NCBI RefSeq assembly: GCF_014905095.1
Contig: NZ_CP041165.1
Span: forward strand, 1,550,001-1,614,000
Reading direction: 5' to 3'
DNA: 64,000 nt
Source: Sulfurimonas marina
Lineage (GTDB): Bacteria > Campylobacterota > Campylobacteria > Campylobacterales > Sulfurimonadaceae
Made by a program: the position numbers and the translations under genes. The notes beneath the pieces were generated by a model. It was not told where the DNA came from. It made no database searches and was given only the letters and a program-made list of their open reading frames with translations. Positions 35,723-43,918 of the stretch are shown here, piece by piece. Position 1 is the first letter of the stretch. Each line of letters starts with the position of its first letter.

Positions 35723-36650
35723 TATAATCTTCGGTCCAATCAACTCTCGCCGTTTCGGCATGAGTTTGGGCATAGACCTCTCCCCTTCCCATAAGCAATG
35801 CAATTTTGACTGTTTATATTGTGAACTAGCCCCAGCGGCAACTGTAGATCATCAATCTGAAACTATAAGCATAGAAGAGATTATCTCTGAACTCAAAAAA
35901 CATTTGCACGATAAGATAGATGTCATTACTTTAACTGCGAATGGAGAGCCTACACTTTACCCTCACCTAGATAAACTGATCGATGAGATTAATAAAATCA
36001 AAGGTAGTACTCAGACACTTATTTTAACAAACAGTGCAATGCTTACCAATGAAAAAGTATATGAGTCATTACTCAAGCTCGATCAAGTAAAACTCTCTTT
36101 GGATGCCGTTACACCTGCAATCTTTAAAAAGATAGACAGACCGCATCACGATATAAATGTAGAAGATATTGTCTCGAGAGTAGAACAGTTTTCTAAAGAG
36201 TATAAAGGGAAACTCTTCATCGAAATTTTATTCGTACTCGGCTTAAACGATACAAAAGAAGAAGTAGAAAAACTCAACGAAGTACTTCTTTTGGTTAATG
36301 CTGCCAGAATCGATCTCGGTACTATTGACAGACCGCCTGCTTATCCTGTAAGCGGCATTAGCTATAAAGAGCTTTATGAGCTTTCTCAACTCTTTGACTC
36401 TTCTCTGCCTATTCATATAGCTTCACGTATACATGCAGAAGCAAATAATACATACTATAGCAATGAAGATATATTAAATACGCTTGATAAACGCCCTTTG
36501 ACAATGCAGGATATAGAGCTGTTATTTGATGATGATAGTAAAAAAAGACTGCTTCAGCTTGTAGAGACAAAGCAGATTTTAGTAAAAAAACTCGATAACT
36601 TAGAGTTTTTTATACCAAGTGAAAACTCTCATAGAAAAAAGATTAAATAG
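35691..36650 (+). CDS. Radical SAM protein (COG0731-like)
   Basis: The protein of about 319 residues has the radical SAM cluster motif CNFDCLYC close to the N terminus, preceded by [20 protein letters not shown]. The [12 protein letters not shown] segment matches the conserved GEPT motif of the family. The start is uncertain: ATG 35691 or GTG 35709 both lie inside the end of hemE (32- or 14-base overlap), and the GTG gives the usual N terminus. Related proteins are annotated as Fe-S oxidoreductases or wyosine-like enzymes; bacterial substrate is not known. Confidence 0.88.
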   Translation: MSVTESVEKNNIIFGPINSRRFGMSLGIDLSPSHKQCNFDCLYCELAPAATVDHQSETISIEEIISELKKHLHDKIDVITLTANGEPTLYPHLDKLIDEINKIKGSTQTLILTNSAMLTNEKVYESLLKLDQVKLSLDAVTPAIFKKIDRPHHDINVEDIVSRVEQFSKEYKGKLFIEILFVLGLNDTKEEVEKLNEVLLLVNAARIDLGTIDRPPAYPVSGISYKELYELSQLFDSSLPIHIASRIHAEANNTYYSNEDILNTLDKRPLTMQDIELLFDDDSKKRLLQLVETKQILVKKLDNLEFFIPSENSHRKKIK

Positions 36651-36669
36651 AAAAGAGGTTGACTCTTTT
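36651..36669. terminator. Symmetric hairpin between convergent genes
   Basis: AAAAGAG, GTTGA, CTCTTTT: 7-base arms with a 5-base loop lie exactly between the radical SAM stop and the stop of the minus-strand gene. The A/T arm ends could provide a T-tract in both directions. The stem is weak, so this is only a candidate bidirectional terminator. Confidence 0.45.
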
Positions 36670-37542
36670 CTACTCTCTTGATACTTTTCTTGTAAAGAAT
36701 ATAAATAATCCTAACGATAAGACAAGTATCGAAACTCCACCGATAAGATACACGGCATACAACATTTGAGAATAATCATGTAATGCTATTTTAAATACAA
36801 CCATCAATGCTTCAATCAATAAGGCGATAATAATTGTAATAGAGAACTTTGTAAACACCTTATACTCTAGTTTGGAGTTTTTAGAGTAACTTTTAAAAAC
36901 AACCTCTTGTTCTAAAATAGTTTTAGATAAGTCAAAAATTGCAAGCCCCAAAGTTAATGCAATAATAGGTTTGAAAATAGACTCAATTGAGATACCACCC
37001 TCTTTGAAAAATAGTGAGTGTCCAAGTTCATAAATACTGTATCCCAGCGTAAAAACAGCTAACAAAATCATTAAATTTGCCGTAACAAAGTAAAAACCTT
37101 TACTTATTAGGTTGAACTCTCTATGAAGCTCAATAAGCCCTAATCTTTCAAGTAAAGCACTTACCGTGAAGTCCATAAAATAAACTTTGTTATCTTCCTC
37201 TTTTACAACTGTAACACATGTTTTTCCTGTAGCACTGCTGATGTATGGTTTACTAATAGATATATCGCTATTGTTAAACTTTATTTTTTGCATTAAGTAG
37301 CTTCTGTCTCTACCTTTTGGTAAAGAGCTTACTTTATCTCTGTAAATATTATCTGATATCTGTAATAATGTGTCTTTATCACATACATACACTAACTCTA
37401 AAGATGGAAAAACCTTAAAAAGGTTATCAAAACTTTTTTCTTCTCTTGTGGATAACTCTCCCAAATTATGTATAGTTTCAGATAAAAACTTCTCTATTTC
37501 GTTGACATTATTATTGTATGTCTCCATAAACTCTTGCATCAT
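36670..37542 (-). CDS. Membrane protein with PDC/Cache-like sensory N terminus
   Basis: The 290-residue protein starts without a signal peptide. The first about 135 residues resemble a PDC sensor fold (FPSLELVYVCDKDTLLQISD, then GRDRSYLMQKIKFN and SISKPYISSATGKTCVTVVK, a pattern common in Cache domains). Four membrane helices follow (about 147-168, 187-209, 230-255, 262-284). No kinase, methyl-accepting or GGDEF domain is present, so output is unclear. The upstream gene (CZB-like protein) ends 21 bases before, suggesting a two-gene unit. Not otherwise recognised. Confidence 0.7.
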   Translation of the reverse strand: MMQEFMETYNNNVNEIEKFLSETIHNLGELSTREEKSFDNLFKVFPSLELVYVCDKDTLLQISDNIYRDKVSSLPKGRDRSYLMQKIKFNNSDISISKPYISSATGKTCVTVVKEEDNKVYFMDFTVSALLERLGLIELHREFNLISKGFYFVTANLMILLAVFTLGYSIYELGHSLFFKEGGISIESIFKPIIALTLGLAIFDLSKTILEQEVVFKSYSKNSKLEYKVFTKFSITIIIALLIEALMVVFKIALHDYSQMLYAVYLIGGVSILVLSLGLFIFFTRKVSRE

Positions 37543-37563
37543 AACCTTTATACCTTTCTTGTC

Positions 37564-38109
37564 TTAATGCGATCGTGGTCCATGATAATAATCATCACCC
37601 TCTTCTTCTAGTGCACTTTGTTTTAAACGTTCTTCCTCTTCTTGTTCAAATACACGCACCATTTCATGTTTTGGATCTCCTAGTGCTAATAGCTGTCTCT
37701 CTAAAACTCCAAATTTGTTTTTAAATTGGTCAGATAGTTCAATAAGGTCTTCATAACAGCGTGAAGCAAGTTCCACTTCATATTTACTAGCAGTTGATTT
37801 AAATCCTAAAAAAGCTTTTAATTTTCCTTGTTCTTTTGCGAAATAGATAGAATAAATTTTTGCGTAAATATTATACATTTCATCTAATAACTCTTCCATC
37901 TCTTCTAAAACATTTTTACTATTGAACTGTGCAAATTGTTTTGCTTCATTATAAAACCATTGCCCTAACTCTGAATCTTGAGCGAGTGGTGTTAAGTGTT
38001 TTTTATCTACACTAACACCTGATACAAGCAACTTAACGCTATTTACCCATTTTAAATGTGCAGTACGCGCTTTATAAAGTCTGCACATGTTCTTTTCTTT
38101 TGTATTCAC
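37564..38109 (-). CDS. Cytosolic CZB-like protein lacking most zinc ligands
   Basis: The product has about 181 residues. A segment reading TAHLKWVNSVKLLVSG followed by DSELGQWFYNEAKQF resembles the chemoreceptor zinc-binding (CZB) domain, in which H...W and CxxGxW hold zinc. Here only the first histidine is kept; the cysteine is Ser/Asp and the two later histidines are absent. The rest is helical with an acidic end (EEEGDDYYHG). A frame open to 38145 exists, but GTG 38109 has AAAGGA 6 bases before it and the upstream GTG overlaps a TATAAT, so I prefer 38109. Function unknown. Confidence 0.6.
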   Translation of the reverse strand: MNTKEKNMCRLYKARTAHLKWVNSVKLLVSGVSVDKKHLTPLAQDSELGQWFYNEAKQFAQFNSKNVLEEMEELLDEMYNIYAKIYSIYFAKEQGKLKAFLGFKSTASKYEVELASRCYEDLIELSDQFKNKFGVLERQLLALGDPKHEMVRVFEQEEEERLKQSALEEEGDDYYHGPRSH

Positions 38110-38207
38110 GCTAAATCCTTTATTAAGATTTTCTGCATTATACACCGAAATGATTTTTTTTTGTTCTTTAGATAGATTATTTTTTAAGCAGTAAATTTTT
38201 AACTATA

Positions 38208-38477
38208 TTAATGGTCTTTTTTCAATTTAATTAAACTCGGGTCCTCAACACCTATGTATATTACATGCCCGCCACTCGTACCTGCAGAGATATCAAAGTC
38301 TGTTTTGTATTCAAGATCGATATTTTTTAAAAACTCTTCCATAGCTTCTAATGTCTCTTTGTTTCTTGTAGTGATCTTCAAAACATTATCACCTTCATAT
38401 CCAAGAAAAGTTTCTAGATAATCTATATCGAGCTCAATAGCATACTTTATAAGCTGCTTCATTTTCTTTACTATCAC
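38208..38477 (-). CDS. Hypothetical small protein
   Basis: The 89-residue protein starts at a GTG preceded by AAGGGGA. It is soluble and mixed alpha/beta (IKYAIELDIDYLETFLG helix, then VLKITTRN and VIYIGVEDPSL strands). I do not recognise the family. It has a 62-base gap to the next minus-strand gene and stands divergent from 38640. Confidence 0.6.
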   Translation of the reverse strand: MIVKKMKQLIKYAIELDIDYLETFLGYEGDNVLKITTRNKETLEAMEEFLKNIDLEYKTDFDISAGTSGGHVIYIGVEDPSLIKLKKDH

Positions 38478-38639
38478 TTTGATCCCCTTACCTATAAGCT
38501 GTATCTGAAAATTATAGCATGATATTTCAAAAGAGTATTTAATGCCAAAAATATTGCTATTTGAAATATTATTAAAATATCATTTTTGTTTTTCATACAA
38601 TTACCCTACTAAAAATAAGTATAAAGGTAAAATCAAATA

Positions 38640-38963
38640 ATGGACGGAAATATAGTGGTTAGTTACAAAGTATTATGTGAATCAGATATCTATAAAGAAG
38701 TATCTCTGAGTGAGCTTCTGCAAAACGAGAAAGTACTTAAGGTGATAAAATCGGAGTACGTAAAAGGTGGAAGGAACCTTGATGTACTTGCAAAAAATGA
38801 TGCTACAATTAAAATAGAAACGCAAAGAACGATTCACACATTTGAAGTATCGAAAAACGACTTTGCAGATCTGCTTATTTTAGCCGAAGAGGATGCTAGA
38901 AATAGAAAACTATTCAAAAAAGAGTGTGAACGTGTTGAACTGGTTGATATTGAAACAGTTTAA
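38640..38963 (+). CDS. Hypothetical small protein
   Basis: The 107-residue soluble protein has no cysteine-rich or membrane part except two scattered cysteines (C13, C100). Codon use looks like the neighbours. Its 3' end overlaps the end of the convergent lipoprotein gene by 4 bases. The AAAGG ribosome binding site is 9-10 bases from the ATG. Family not recognised. Confidence 0.6.
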   Translation: MDGNIVVSYKVLCESDIYKEVSLSELLQNEKVLKVIKSEYVKGGRNLDVLAKNDATIKIETQRTIHTFEVSKNDFADLLILAEEDARNRKLFKKECERVELVDIETV

Positions 38964-39778
38964 AAATCATATTTATCTAAACTCAGTACAAAACTGCTTT
39001 CACTATCATTTGTAAAATTTTGTATCTCTATAAAATATTCTGTATTGGCTTGAAAGTCAATCTGCATGCTCTCTTGTGTAGTACTAGCTGCACTGCTTTC
39101 ATAAATTAGCTGAGAATAATTAGGGTCTGAAAACACTTTAATATCCAAGTCCTGCTCGTTTTGTGCAATAAAAGTTTTCAGATAAAGCGTAGCATAGACT
39201 TGTGATGATACGTGAATATAATGTTTATCTTGAGCTGCATCATATGCATATAAGGGTGAGTCATATCCTATATAACTTAACAGAGTAAACTCATCAGAAC
39301 TTGTTAACTGTATTTGCATAGGTGTAGTTTTAGTATAGAAACCATTATCGATAGAGGGAGTCACCAACAAAGAATAAGTTACATCTGACATATTAGAATA
39401 GTTTTCTATCATAATATAATAGGTCTGATTTGCTTTTAGATTATAGTTTAATCTCTCTCCATACAATGATGTTGAATCTTTTGCTGTTATAAACTGAGTA
39501 AACTCTTCATCACTAAAGAGTACTATATCTAAATCTTGAAAATCTTCTGTCCCTATATGTATGGAATAATATCCGCTGCTAGAAGGGATGAATTTTAGAT
39601 AGCTTTTATTTAGTTCAGAACTATAATCTGCGAACATATAAAATGTATATACTTTTTTGTCAAATATTTGAGTCGGAGAATATTTTGAAAATGTAGATGT
39701 ACTTCCCCCGCTTCCACACCCGCTGAAAAAACTGAAAACAATGACTAAACTCACTAAAACTATAGTTTTCATACCCAT
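38960..39778 (-). CDS. Lipoprotein with two related beta-sandwich (PPC-like) domains
   Basis: The 272-residue protein has lipobox FSGC (C21) after a hydrophobic signal. Two copies of one pattern follow: QDLDIVLFSD ... LKANQTYYIMIENYSN (about residues 81-129) and QDLDIKVFSD ... FQANTEYFIEIQNFTN (about 209-256). The pattern resembles bacterial pre-peptidase C-terminal (PPC) domains, beta sandwiches in secreted proteins. Likely exposed at the periplasmic or outer surface. No catalytic motif is seen. A standalone gene. Confidence 0.7.
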   Translation of the reverse strand: MGMKTIVLVSLVIVFSFFSGCGSGGSTSTFSKYSPTQIFDKKVYTFYMFADYSSELNKSYLKFIPSSSGYYSIHIGTEDFQDLDIVLFSDEEFTQFITAKDSTSLYGERLNYNLKANQTYYIMIENYSNMSDVTYSLLVTPSIDNGFYTKTTPMQIQLTSSDEFTLLSYIGYDSPLYAYDAAQDKHYIHVSSQVYATLYLKTFIAQNEQDLDIKVFSDPNYSQLIYESSAASTTQESMQIDFQANTEYFIEIQNFTNDSESSFVLSLDKYDF

Positions 39779-39944
39779 TCCTTTTTATTCATTATTTTTG
39801 ATTAGGACGAGTATAAAAAATAATTGTGGAGTTATTGTGAAGAAAAGAATTTAACATAATTCATAATGGAATATTGGTACAAAACAGACACTATTAGCTG
39901 CTTATAAAGTTTGAAAGTAAGTATTTTAGGGATTTTAAAAGAAG

Positions 39945-40019
39945 TGGCTCCGGATACTGGATTCGAACCAGTGGCCAAGTGATTAACAGTCACCTACTCT
40001 ACCGCTGAGCTAATCCGGA
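39945..40019 (-). tRNA. tRNA-Asn (anticodon GUU)
   Basis: A 75-base cloverleaf read on the minus strand: acceptor TCCGGAT pairs with ATCCGGA, anticodon stem GTGAC/GTTAA loop gives anticodon GTT, discriminator G, CCA encoded. It lies 25 bases downstream of tRNA-Met in the same unit. Confidence 0.95.
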
Positions 40020-40044
40020 ATATTTGAAAGATTCTTAAGAAAAA

Positions 40045-40121
40045 TGGTGTCAAGAGAGAGACTTGAACTCTCGACCTCCGGCTTATGAGACCAGCGCTCT
40101 AACCAGCTGAGCTACCTTGAC
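40045..40121 (-). tRNA. tRNA with anticodon CAU, probably elongator tRNA-Met
   Basis: A 77-base cloverleaf: acceptor GTCAAGG pairs with TCTTGAC (one G-T), anticodon loop CTCATAA, so anticodon CAT; T arm GAGAGTTCAAGTCTCTC; CCA encoded. The acceptor start is paired, so it is not initiator tRNA. It could be tRNA-Ile2 with lysidine at C34; sequence alone does not decide this. Confidence 0.85.
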
Positions 40122-40127
40122 ATCTTC

Positions 40128-40146
40128 TTAAGAGGCTGGAATTATA
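40128..40146 (-). repeat. 19-base tRNA promoter/discriminator motif, copy 2
   Basis: Read on the minus strand this is identical to 24141-24159 and includes TATAAT (40141-40146) as the -10 of the tRNA-Met/Asn unit. The first tRNA starts 19 bases beyond the -10. No clear -35 is seen. Confidence 0.8.
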
Positions 40147-40273
40147 TGCAACTTCATCTTAGAGTTTTCTAAAACGAACAAATTTTTTTACATTTTTAGC
40201 TATTATTGAAAATAACCAAGTATATTTATTTTTTTAAACTAAATAAACTTTAGTCAAAGTGACTAAGAGTGTA

Positions 40274-40302
40274 TTGACATTTTTACAATTTTTTTGTAAT
40301 AT
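40274..40302 (+). promoter_or_regulatory. Promoter of groES-groEL
   Basis: TTGACA (40274-40279), 17 bases, then TAATAT (40297-40302). The spacer holds an inverted repeat TTACAA-5-TTGTAA (40283-40299) overlapping the -10, which could be an operator. No CIRCE (HrcA) or HAIR (HspR) element is seen. Confidence 0.7.
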
Positions 40303-40352
40303 TCTCACCGTTTATAAAACACATTATTTTAAAAATTATTCAGGAGGTTATT

Positions 40353-40613
40353 ATGAACTTCAAACCACTAGGTGAAAGAATTCTTGTTAAGAGTGTTGAG
40401 GAATCAAACACTACAGCTAGCGGTATCATTATACCCGACAATGCAAAAGAGAAACCAAATCGTGCTGAAGTGATCGCTATCAGTGAAGAGATCACAAATG
40501 TAAATGTTGGCGATACAGTAGTATACGGTAAATACTCAGGTACGCAAATCGCTCTTGAAGGGCAAGACTACATCGTACTAGAACTTGCTGATGTTCTAGG
40601 TGTAATTTCATAA
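40353..40613 (+). CDS. groES: Co-chaperonin GroES
   Basis: GroES caps the GroEL folding chamber. The 86-residue protein has the N-terminal FKPLGERILVK strand and the mobile loop (ESNTTASGIIIPDNAKEKP). A perfect AGGAGG lies 5 bases before the ATG, one of the strongest ribosome binding sites in the window. Length is slightly less than the E. coli protein. Directly followed by groEL. Confidence 0.97.
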   Translation: MNFKPLGERILVKSVEESNTTASGIIIPDNAKEKPNRAEVIAISEEITNVNVGDTVVYGKYSGTQIALEGQDYIVLELADVLGVIS

Positions 40614-40648
40614 TTTTTATAACTATATAAATCTATAAAGGATACATA

Positions 40649-42289
40649 ATGGCAAAAGAGATAATTTTTTCAGATAATGCAAGAAATGCTTTAGCTCGCG
40701 GTGTTGAAAAACTAACAGATGCAGTTAAAGTAACTATGGGACCACGTGGTCGTAACGTACTTATTCAAAAATCTTACGGAAGTCCTGTAATCACTAAAGA
40801 CGGTGTTTCAGTTGCTCGTGAAATTGAACTAAGTGATAAACTAGAAGATATGGGTGCACAACTTGTTAAAGAGGTATCTAGCAATACTGCCGATGAAGCG
40901 GGTGACGGTACTACAACTGCAACAGTTTTAGCAAACTCTATTTTTAAAGAGGGTCTTAGAAACATTACTGCCGGTGCAAATCCTGTTGAAGTAAAACGCG
41001 GTATGGACAAAGCGTGTGAAGCAATTTTAGAGAAACTAAAAGAGAGCTCTAAAACAATTAAAGATAAAAGCGAAATCGCACAAGTAGCTACAATTTCTGC
41101 AAACTCTGACAAAGAGATCGGTGACATGATCGCAGAAGCTATGGAAAAAGTTGGTCAAGACGGTGTTATCACTGTTGAGGAAGCTAAAGGTATAGTTGAT
41201 GAGTTAGATGTTGTTGAGGGTATGCAGTTTGACCGTGGTTACCTTTCTCCATACTTCATCACAAACACTGAGAAGATGACAGCTGAGATTGAAAACCCTT
41301 GGATCTTACTAGTTGACAGCAAGATCACATCGTTAAAAGATCTTTTACCGGTACTAGAGCAAGTTCAAAAAACAAACCGTCCACTTCTTATCATCGCTGA
41401 AGATGTAGAGGGTGAAGCACTTTCAACTCTAGTTGTAAACAAACTTCGCGGTGTTCTTAATATCTCTGCTGTAAAAGCTCCGGGATTCGGTGACAGAAGA
41501 AAAGCAATGCTTCAAGATATTGCTATATTAACTGCCGGTACTGTAATCTCTGAAGAGACTGGTCTTACACTTGAAGGTACAAATATCAATATGCTTGGTC
41601 AAGCTGCTCGTGTAGTAATTGACAAAGACAACACTGTTATCGTAAACGGTGCCGGTGCTCAAGATGCAGTAGCTGCTAGAATTACAGAGATCAGAACACT
41701 TATTGAAAACACTACAAGTGAATACGACAAAGAGAAACTTCAAGAGCGTCTTGCGAAACTTGCAGGCGGTGTAGCAGTTATTAAAGTTGGTGCTGCAACT
41801 GAGACTGAGATGAAAGAGAAAAAAGACAGAGTTGACGATGCACTTAGTGCTACAAAAGCTGCTGTTGAAGAAGGTATCGTTATCGGTGGTGGAGCGGCTC
41901 TTGTGCGTGCTGCTGCTAAAGTAAGCCTTGATCTTGAAGGTGACCAAAAAATTGGTGCAGAGATCATCTTAAGAGCTGTAAAAGCTCCTGTAAAACAGAT
42001 CTCTATCAATGCTGGTTATGATGCAGGTGTTGTAGTAAATACGATCGAGAACTCAGACAACGAAAACTTAGGTTTCAATGCTGCAACTGGTGAATATGTA
42101 GATATGTTTGAAGCTGGTATCATTGACCCTCTAAAAGTAGAACGTGTAGCTCTTACAAACGCAACTTCTGCAGCTTCACTACTTCTTACAACTGAAGCGG
42201 CTATCTTTGAAATCCCAAAAGAGGAAGTAGCAGGTCCTGACGTAAATGCCGGAATGCCTCCACAAATGGGTATGCCAGGGATGATGTAA
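40649..42289 (+). CDS. groEL: Chaperonin GroEL
   Basis: The 546-residue ATP-dependent chaperonin has the nucleotide-binding segment [16 protein letters not shown], the catalytic region [10 protein letters not shown] and the usual Gly-Met C-terminal tail ([11 protein letters not shown]). Length is standard. It lies 35 bases after groES, and an intrinsic terminator follows 34 bases downstream. No anomaly is seen. Confidence 0.98.
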   Translation: MAKEIIFSDNARNALARGVEKLTDAVKVTMGPRGRNVLIQKSYGSPVITKDGVSVAREIELSDKLEDMGAQLVKEVSSNTADEAGDGTTTATVLANSIFKEGLRNITAGANPVEVKRGMDKACEAILEKLKESSKTIKDKSEIAQVATISANSDKEIGDMIAEAMEKVGQDGVITVEEAKGIVDELDVVEGMQFDRGYLSPYFITNTEKMTAEIENPWILLVDSKITSLKDLLPVLEQVQKTNRPLLIIAEDVEGEALSTLVVNKLRGVLNISAVKAPGFGDRRKAMLQDIAILTAGTVISEETGLTLEGTNINMLGQAARVVIDKDNTVIVNGAGAQDAVAARITEIRTLIENTTSEYDKEKLQERLAKLAGGVAVIKVGAATETEMKEKKDRVDDALSATKAAVEEGIVIGGGAALVRAAAKVSLDLEGDQKIGAEIILRAVKAPVKQISINAGYDAGVVVNTIENSDNENLGFNAATGEYVDMFEAGIIDPLKVERVALTNATSAASLLLTTEAAIFEIPKEEVAGPDVNAGMPPQMGMPGMM

Positions 42290-42322
42290 GTCTCCTAACA
42301 GACTACAAATCCTATCTATCTG

Positions 42323-42351
42323 CCGTACCTTCCTTGGTACGGTGTTTTTTT
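42323..42351 (+). terminator. Intrinsic terminator of groESL
   Basis: CCGTACC, TTCCTT, GGTACGG: a perfect 7-base-pair stem with a 6-base loop, followed by TG and seven T residues. It lies 34 bases after the groEL stop. This is the clearest intrinsic terminator in the window. Confidence 0.93.
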
Positions 42352-42440
42352 CTTCCCACCTTTTTTCTAACTCTGTTTTATGCTATCTTTATGCTACATC
42401 AATTTTATATAATTAATAAACTAATACTAAAGGCAATGTT

Positions 42441-43106
42441 TTGAGTGTAATAGAGATATTAAAACAAAGAAAATCTGTTAGAGCATTTTTGAATAAAGAT
42501 GTCGAAAAAGAAAAAATTATTCAAATTTTAGAATCTGCCAAATTATCACCTTCAGGTGTAAATATGCAACCTTATAATGTTTGCGTAGTAAGCGGGAAAA
42601 AGAAAACTGCTCTAGAAAACAAGATGTTAGAAGCATTTGATAACAACCGTAAAGAGGTTATGGATTATCAATACTACCCTTTAGAGTGGAGGGAACCTTA
42701 TAAAAGCAGACGTAAAGATATGGGGCTTCTACTGTATAAGACATTAGGTATCAAAAAAGAGGATAAAGAAAAACAGCTTCAACAGTGGAGAAAAAACTAC
42801 AAAGCTTTTGGAGCCCCTGTGGTTCTTTACTTTTTCATTGATTCTGTTTTAGAAAAAGGCTCATATTTAGATTATGGTATCTTTTTACAATCAGTGATGC
42901 TGGTAGCAACAGAGTTAGGCTTAGGAAGCTGTCCAATGGCATCACTGGCAGAATTTCCTTTAATTGTAAGAGATGAGCTTGGTATTGATAAAGATAAAAC
43001 TTTATTGTGCGGAATTGCCTTAGGATATGAAGATAAAGATGCATCGGTCAACAGTTTTAAAACTGAGAGAATACCGCTAGAAGAGTTTACAACATTTTAT
43101 GAATAA
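42441..43106 (+). CDS. Nitroreductase-family flavoprotein
   Basis: The 221-residue protein has the FMN-dependent nitroreductase N terminus (RKSVRAFLNKDVEKEKIIQI) and ESAKLSPSGVNMQPYNVCVV, the ring/phosphate-contact segment, and GLGSCPMAS near the C terminus. Translation starts at TTG preceded by AAAGG (spacing 7); a nearby ATG at 42437 is closed by a stop. It transfers electrons from NAD(P)H to nitro or quinone substrates; the natural substrate is unknown. A stand-alone gene. Confidence 0.88.
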   Translation: MSVIEILKQRKSVRAFLNKDVEKEKIIQILESAKLSPSGVNMQPYNVCVVSGKKKTALENKMLEAFDNNRKEVMDYQYYPLEWREPYKSRRKDMGLLLYKTLGIKKEDKEKQLQQWRKNYKAFGAPVVLYFFIDSVLEKGSYLDYGIFLQSVMLVATELGLGSCPMASLAEFPLIVRDELGIDKDKTLLCGIALGYEDKDASVNSFKTERIPLEEFTTFYE

Positions 43107-43187
43107 GAGCTAAAATATTCATAGCATTGGTTAAAAAAGGTACAAAAAAGAGATATCTAAAACTCTGTGTTTCAATATAATATTTTT

Positions 43188-43910
43188 ATGAAATATCTAT
43201 ACATTTTAAAAGTGGGAGAGACTTTTCCACAAACAAAACAAAAATACAATGATTTTGATTCATGGATATCAAGATTTTTAAAAAAGTCAAAAAACAGAAT
43301 AAAAACTATCAACATTCTAAAGAATGAAAAACTACCAAATTTAAAGAGTGCAACAGGATTCATTATCACCGGTTCACACTCTATGGTAACACATGAACTC
43401 CCTTGGAGTATACAACTTGAGCAATACATAAAAAAAATCTCAAAAAGAGATATCCCTCTTTTAGGTATTTGCTATGGACACCAACTTATAGCAAAGGCAT
43501 TAGGGGGAAAAAGCGATTTTAACAAAAACGGGAAAGAGATAGGTGTAGTAAAAATAAATACCCTTCAAAAACATAACCATGACCCAATATTAAAAGCTCT
43601 TCCAAAAAAGTTTTACGCATACGAAACACACTATCAAACGGTAGTAAAACTTCCTTATAATGCAAAGAGGTTAGCAAAAAATAAAAAAGAAAACCATCAA
43701 ATAGTAAGATTTAAAACAAATATCTGGGGCGTACAGTTTCACCCGGAATTTGATATCAATATTATGAAAGAGTATATCCTCAACCAAGAAGATGATCTAA
43801 AAAAATTAGGCTTCAACATAGATAAATTATTAAACGGTTTAAGTAGTTGTGATGTTAGTAGCAAGATTTTAAAGAACTTCGAGAAAATTACTCAAAATTC
43901 TTTAAAATAG
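43188..43910 (+). CDS. Class I glutamine amidotransferase-like protein
   Basis: The 240-residue protein has the class I glutaminase nucleophile elbow GICYGHQ (C95) and the QFHPEF histidine-glutamate motif. The oxyanion region ITGSHSMV is conserved. It stands alone without a synthetase domain, as in the GMP synthase-like/YfeJ group. The ATG at 43188 is chosen over GTG 43167 because it gives the normal MKYLYILKVG strand; neither has a strong ribosome binding site. Lys-rich composition. Ends 9 bases from the convergent GGDEF gene. Confidence 0.85.
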   Translation: MKYLYILKVGETFPQTKQKYNDFDSWISRFLKKSKNRIKTINILKNEKLPNLKSATGFIITGSHSMVTHELPWSIQLEQYIKKISKRDIPLLGICYGHQLIAKALGGKSDFNKNGKEIGVVKINTLQKHNHDPILKALPKKFYAYETHYQTVVKLPYNAKRLAKNKKENHQIVRFKTNIWGVQFHPEFDINIMKEYILNQEDDLKKLGFNIDKLLNGLSSCDVSSKILKNFEKITQNSLK

Positions 43911-43918
43911 TAAAGTAT

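Noticed and set aside
40045-40121. tRNA-Ile2 (CAU with lysidine)
   Set aside because: Possible, but no decisive identity elements were seen; elongator tRNA-Met kept as the default call.
40122-40352. CIRCE element or a small gene upstream of groES
   Set aside because: No TTAGCACTC-like repeat and no convincing frame; only the two promoters were found.
41528-42009. Antisense frames inside groEL
   Set aside because: They overlap a highly conserved gene and show no ribosome site or family resemblance.
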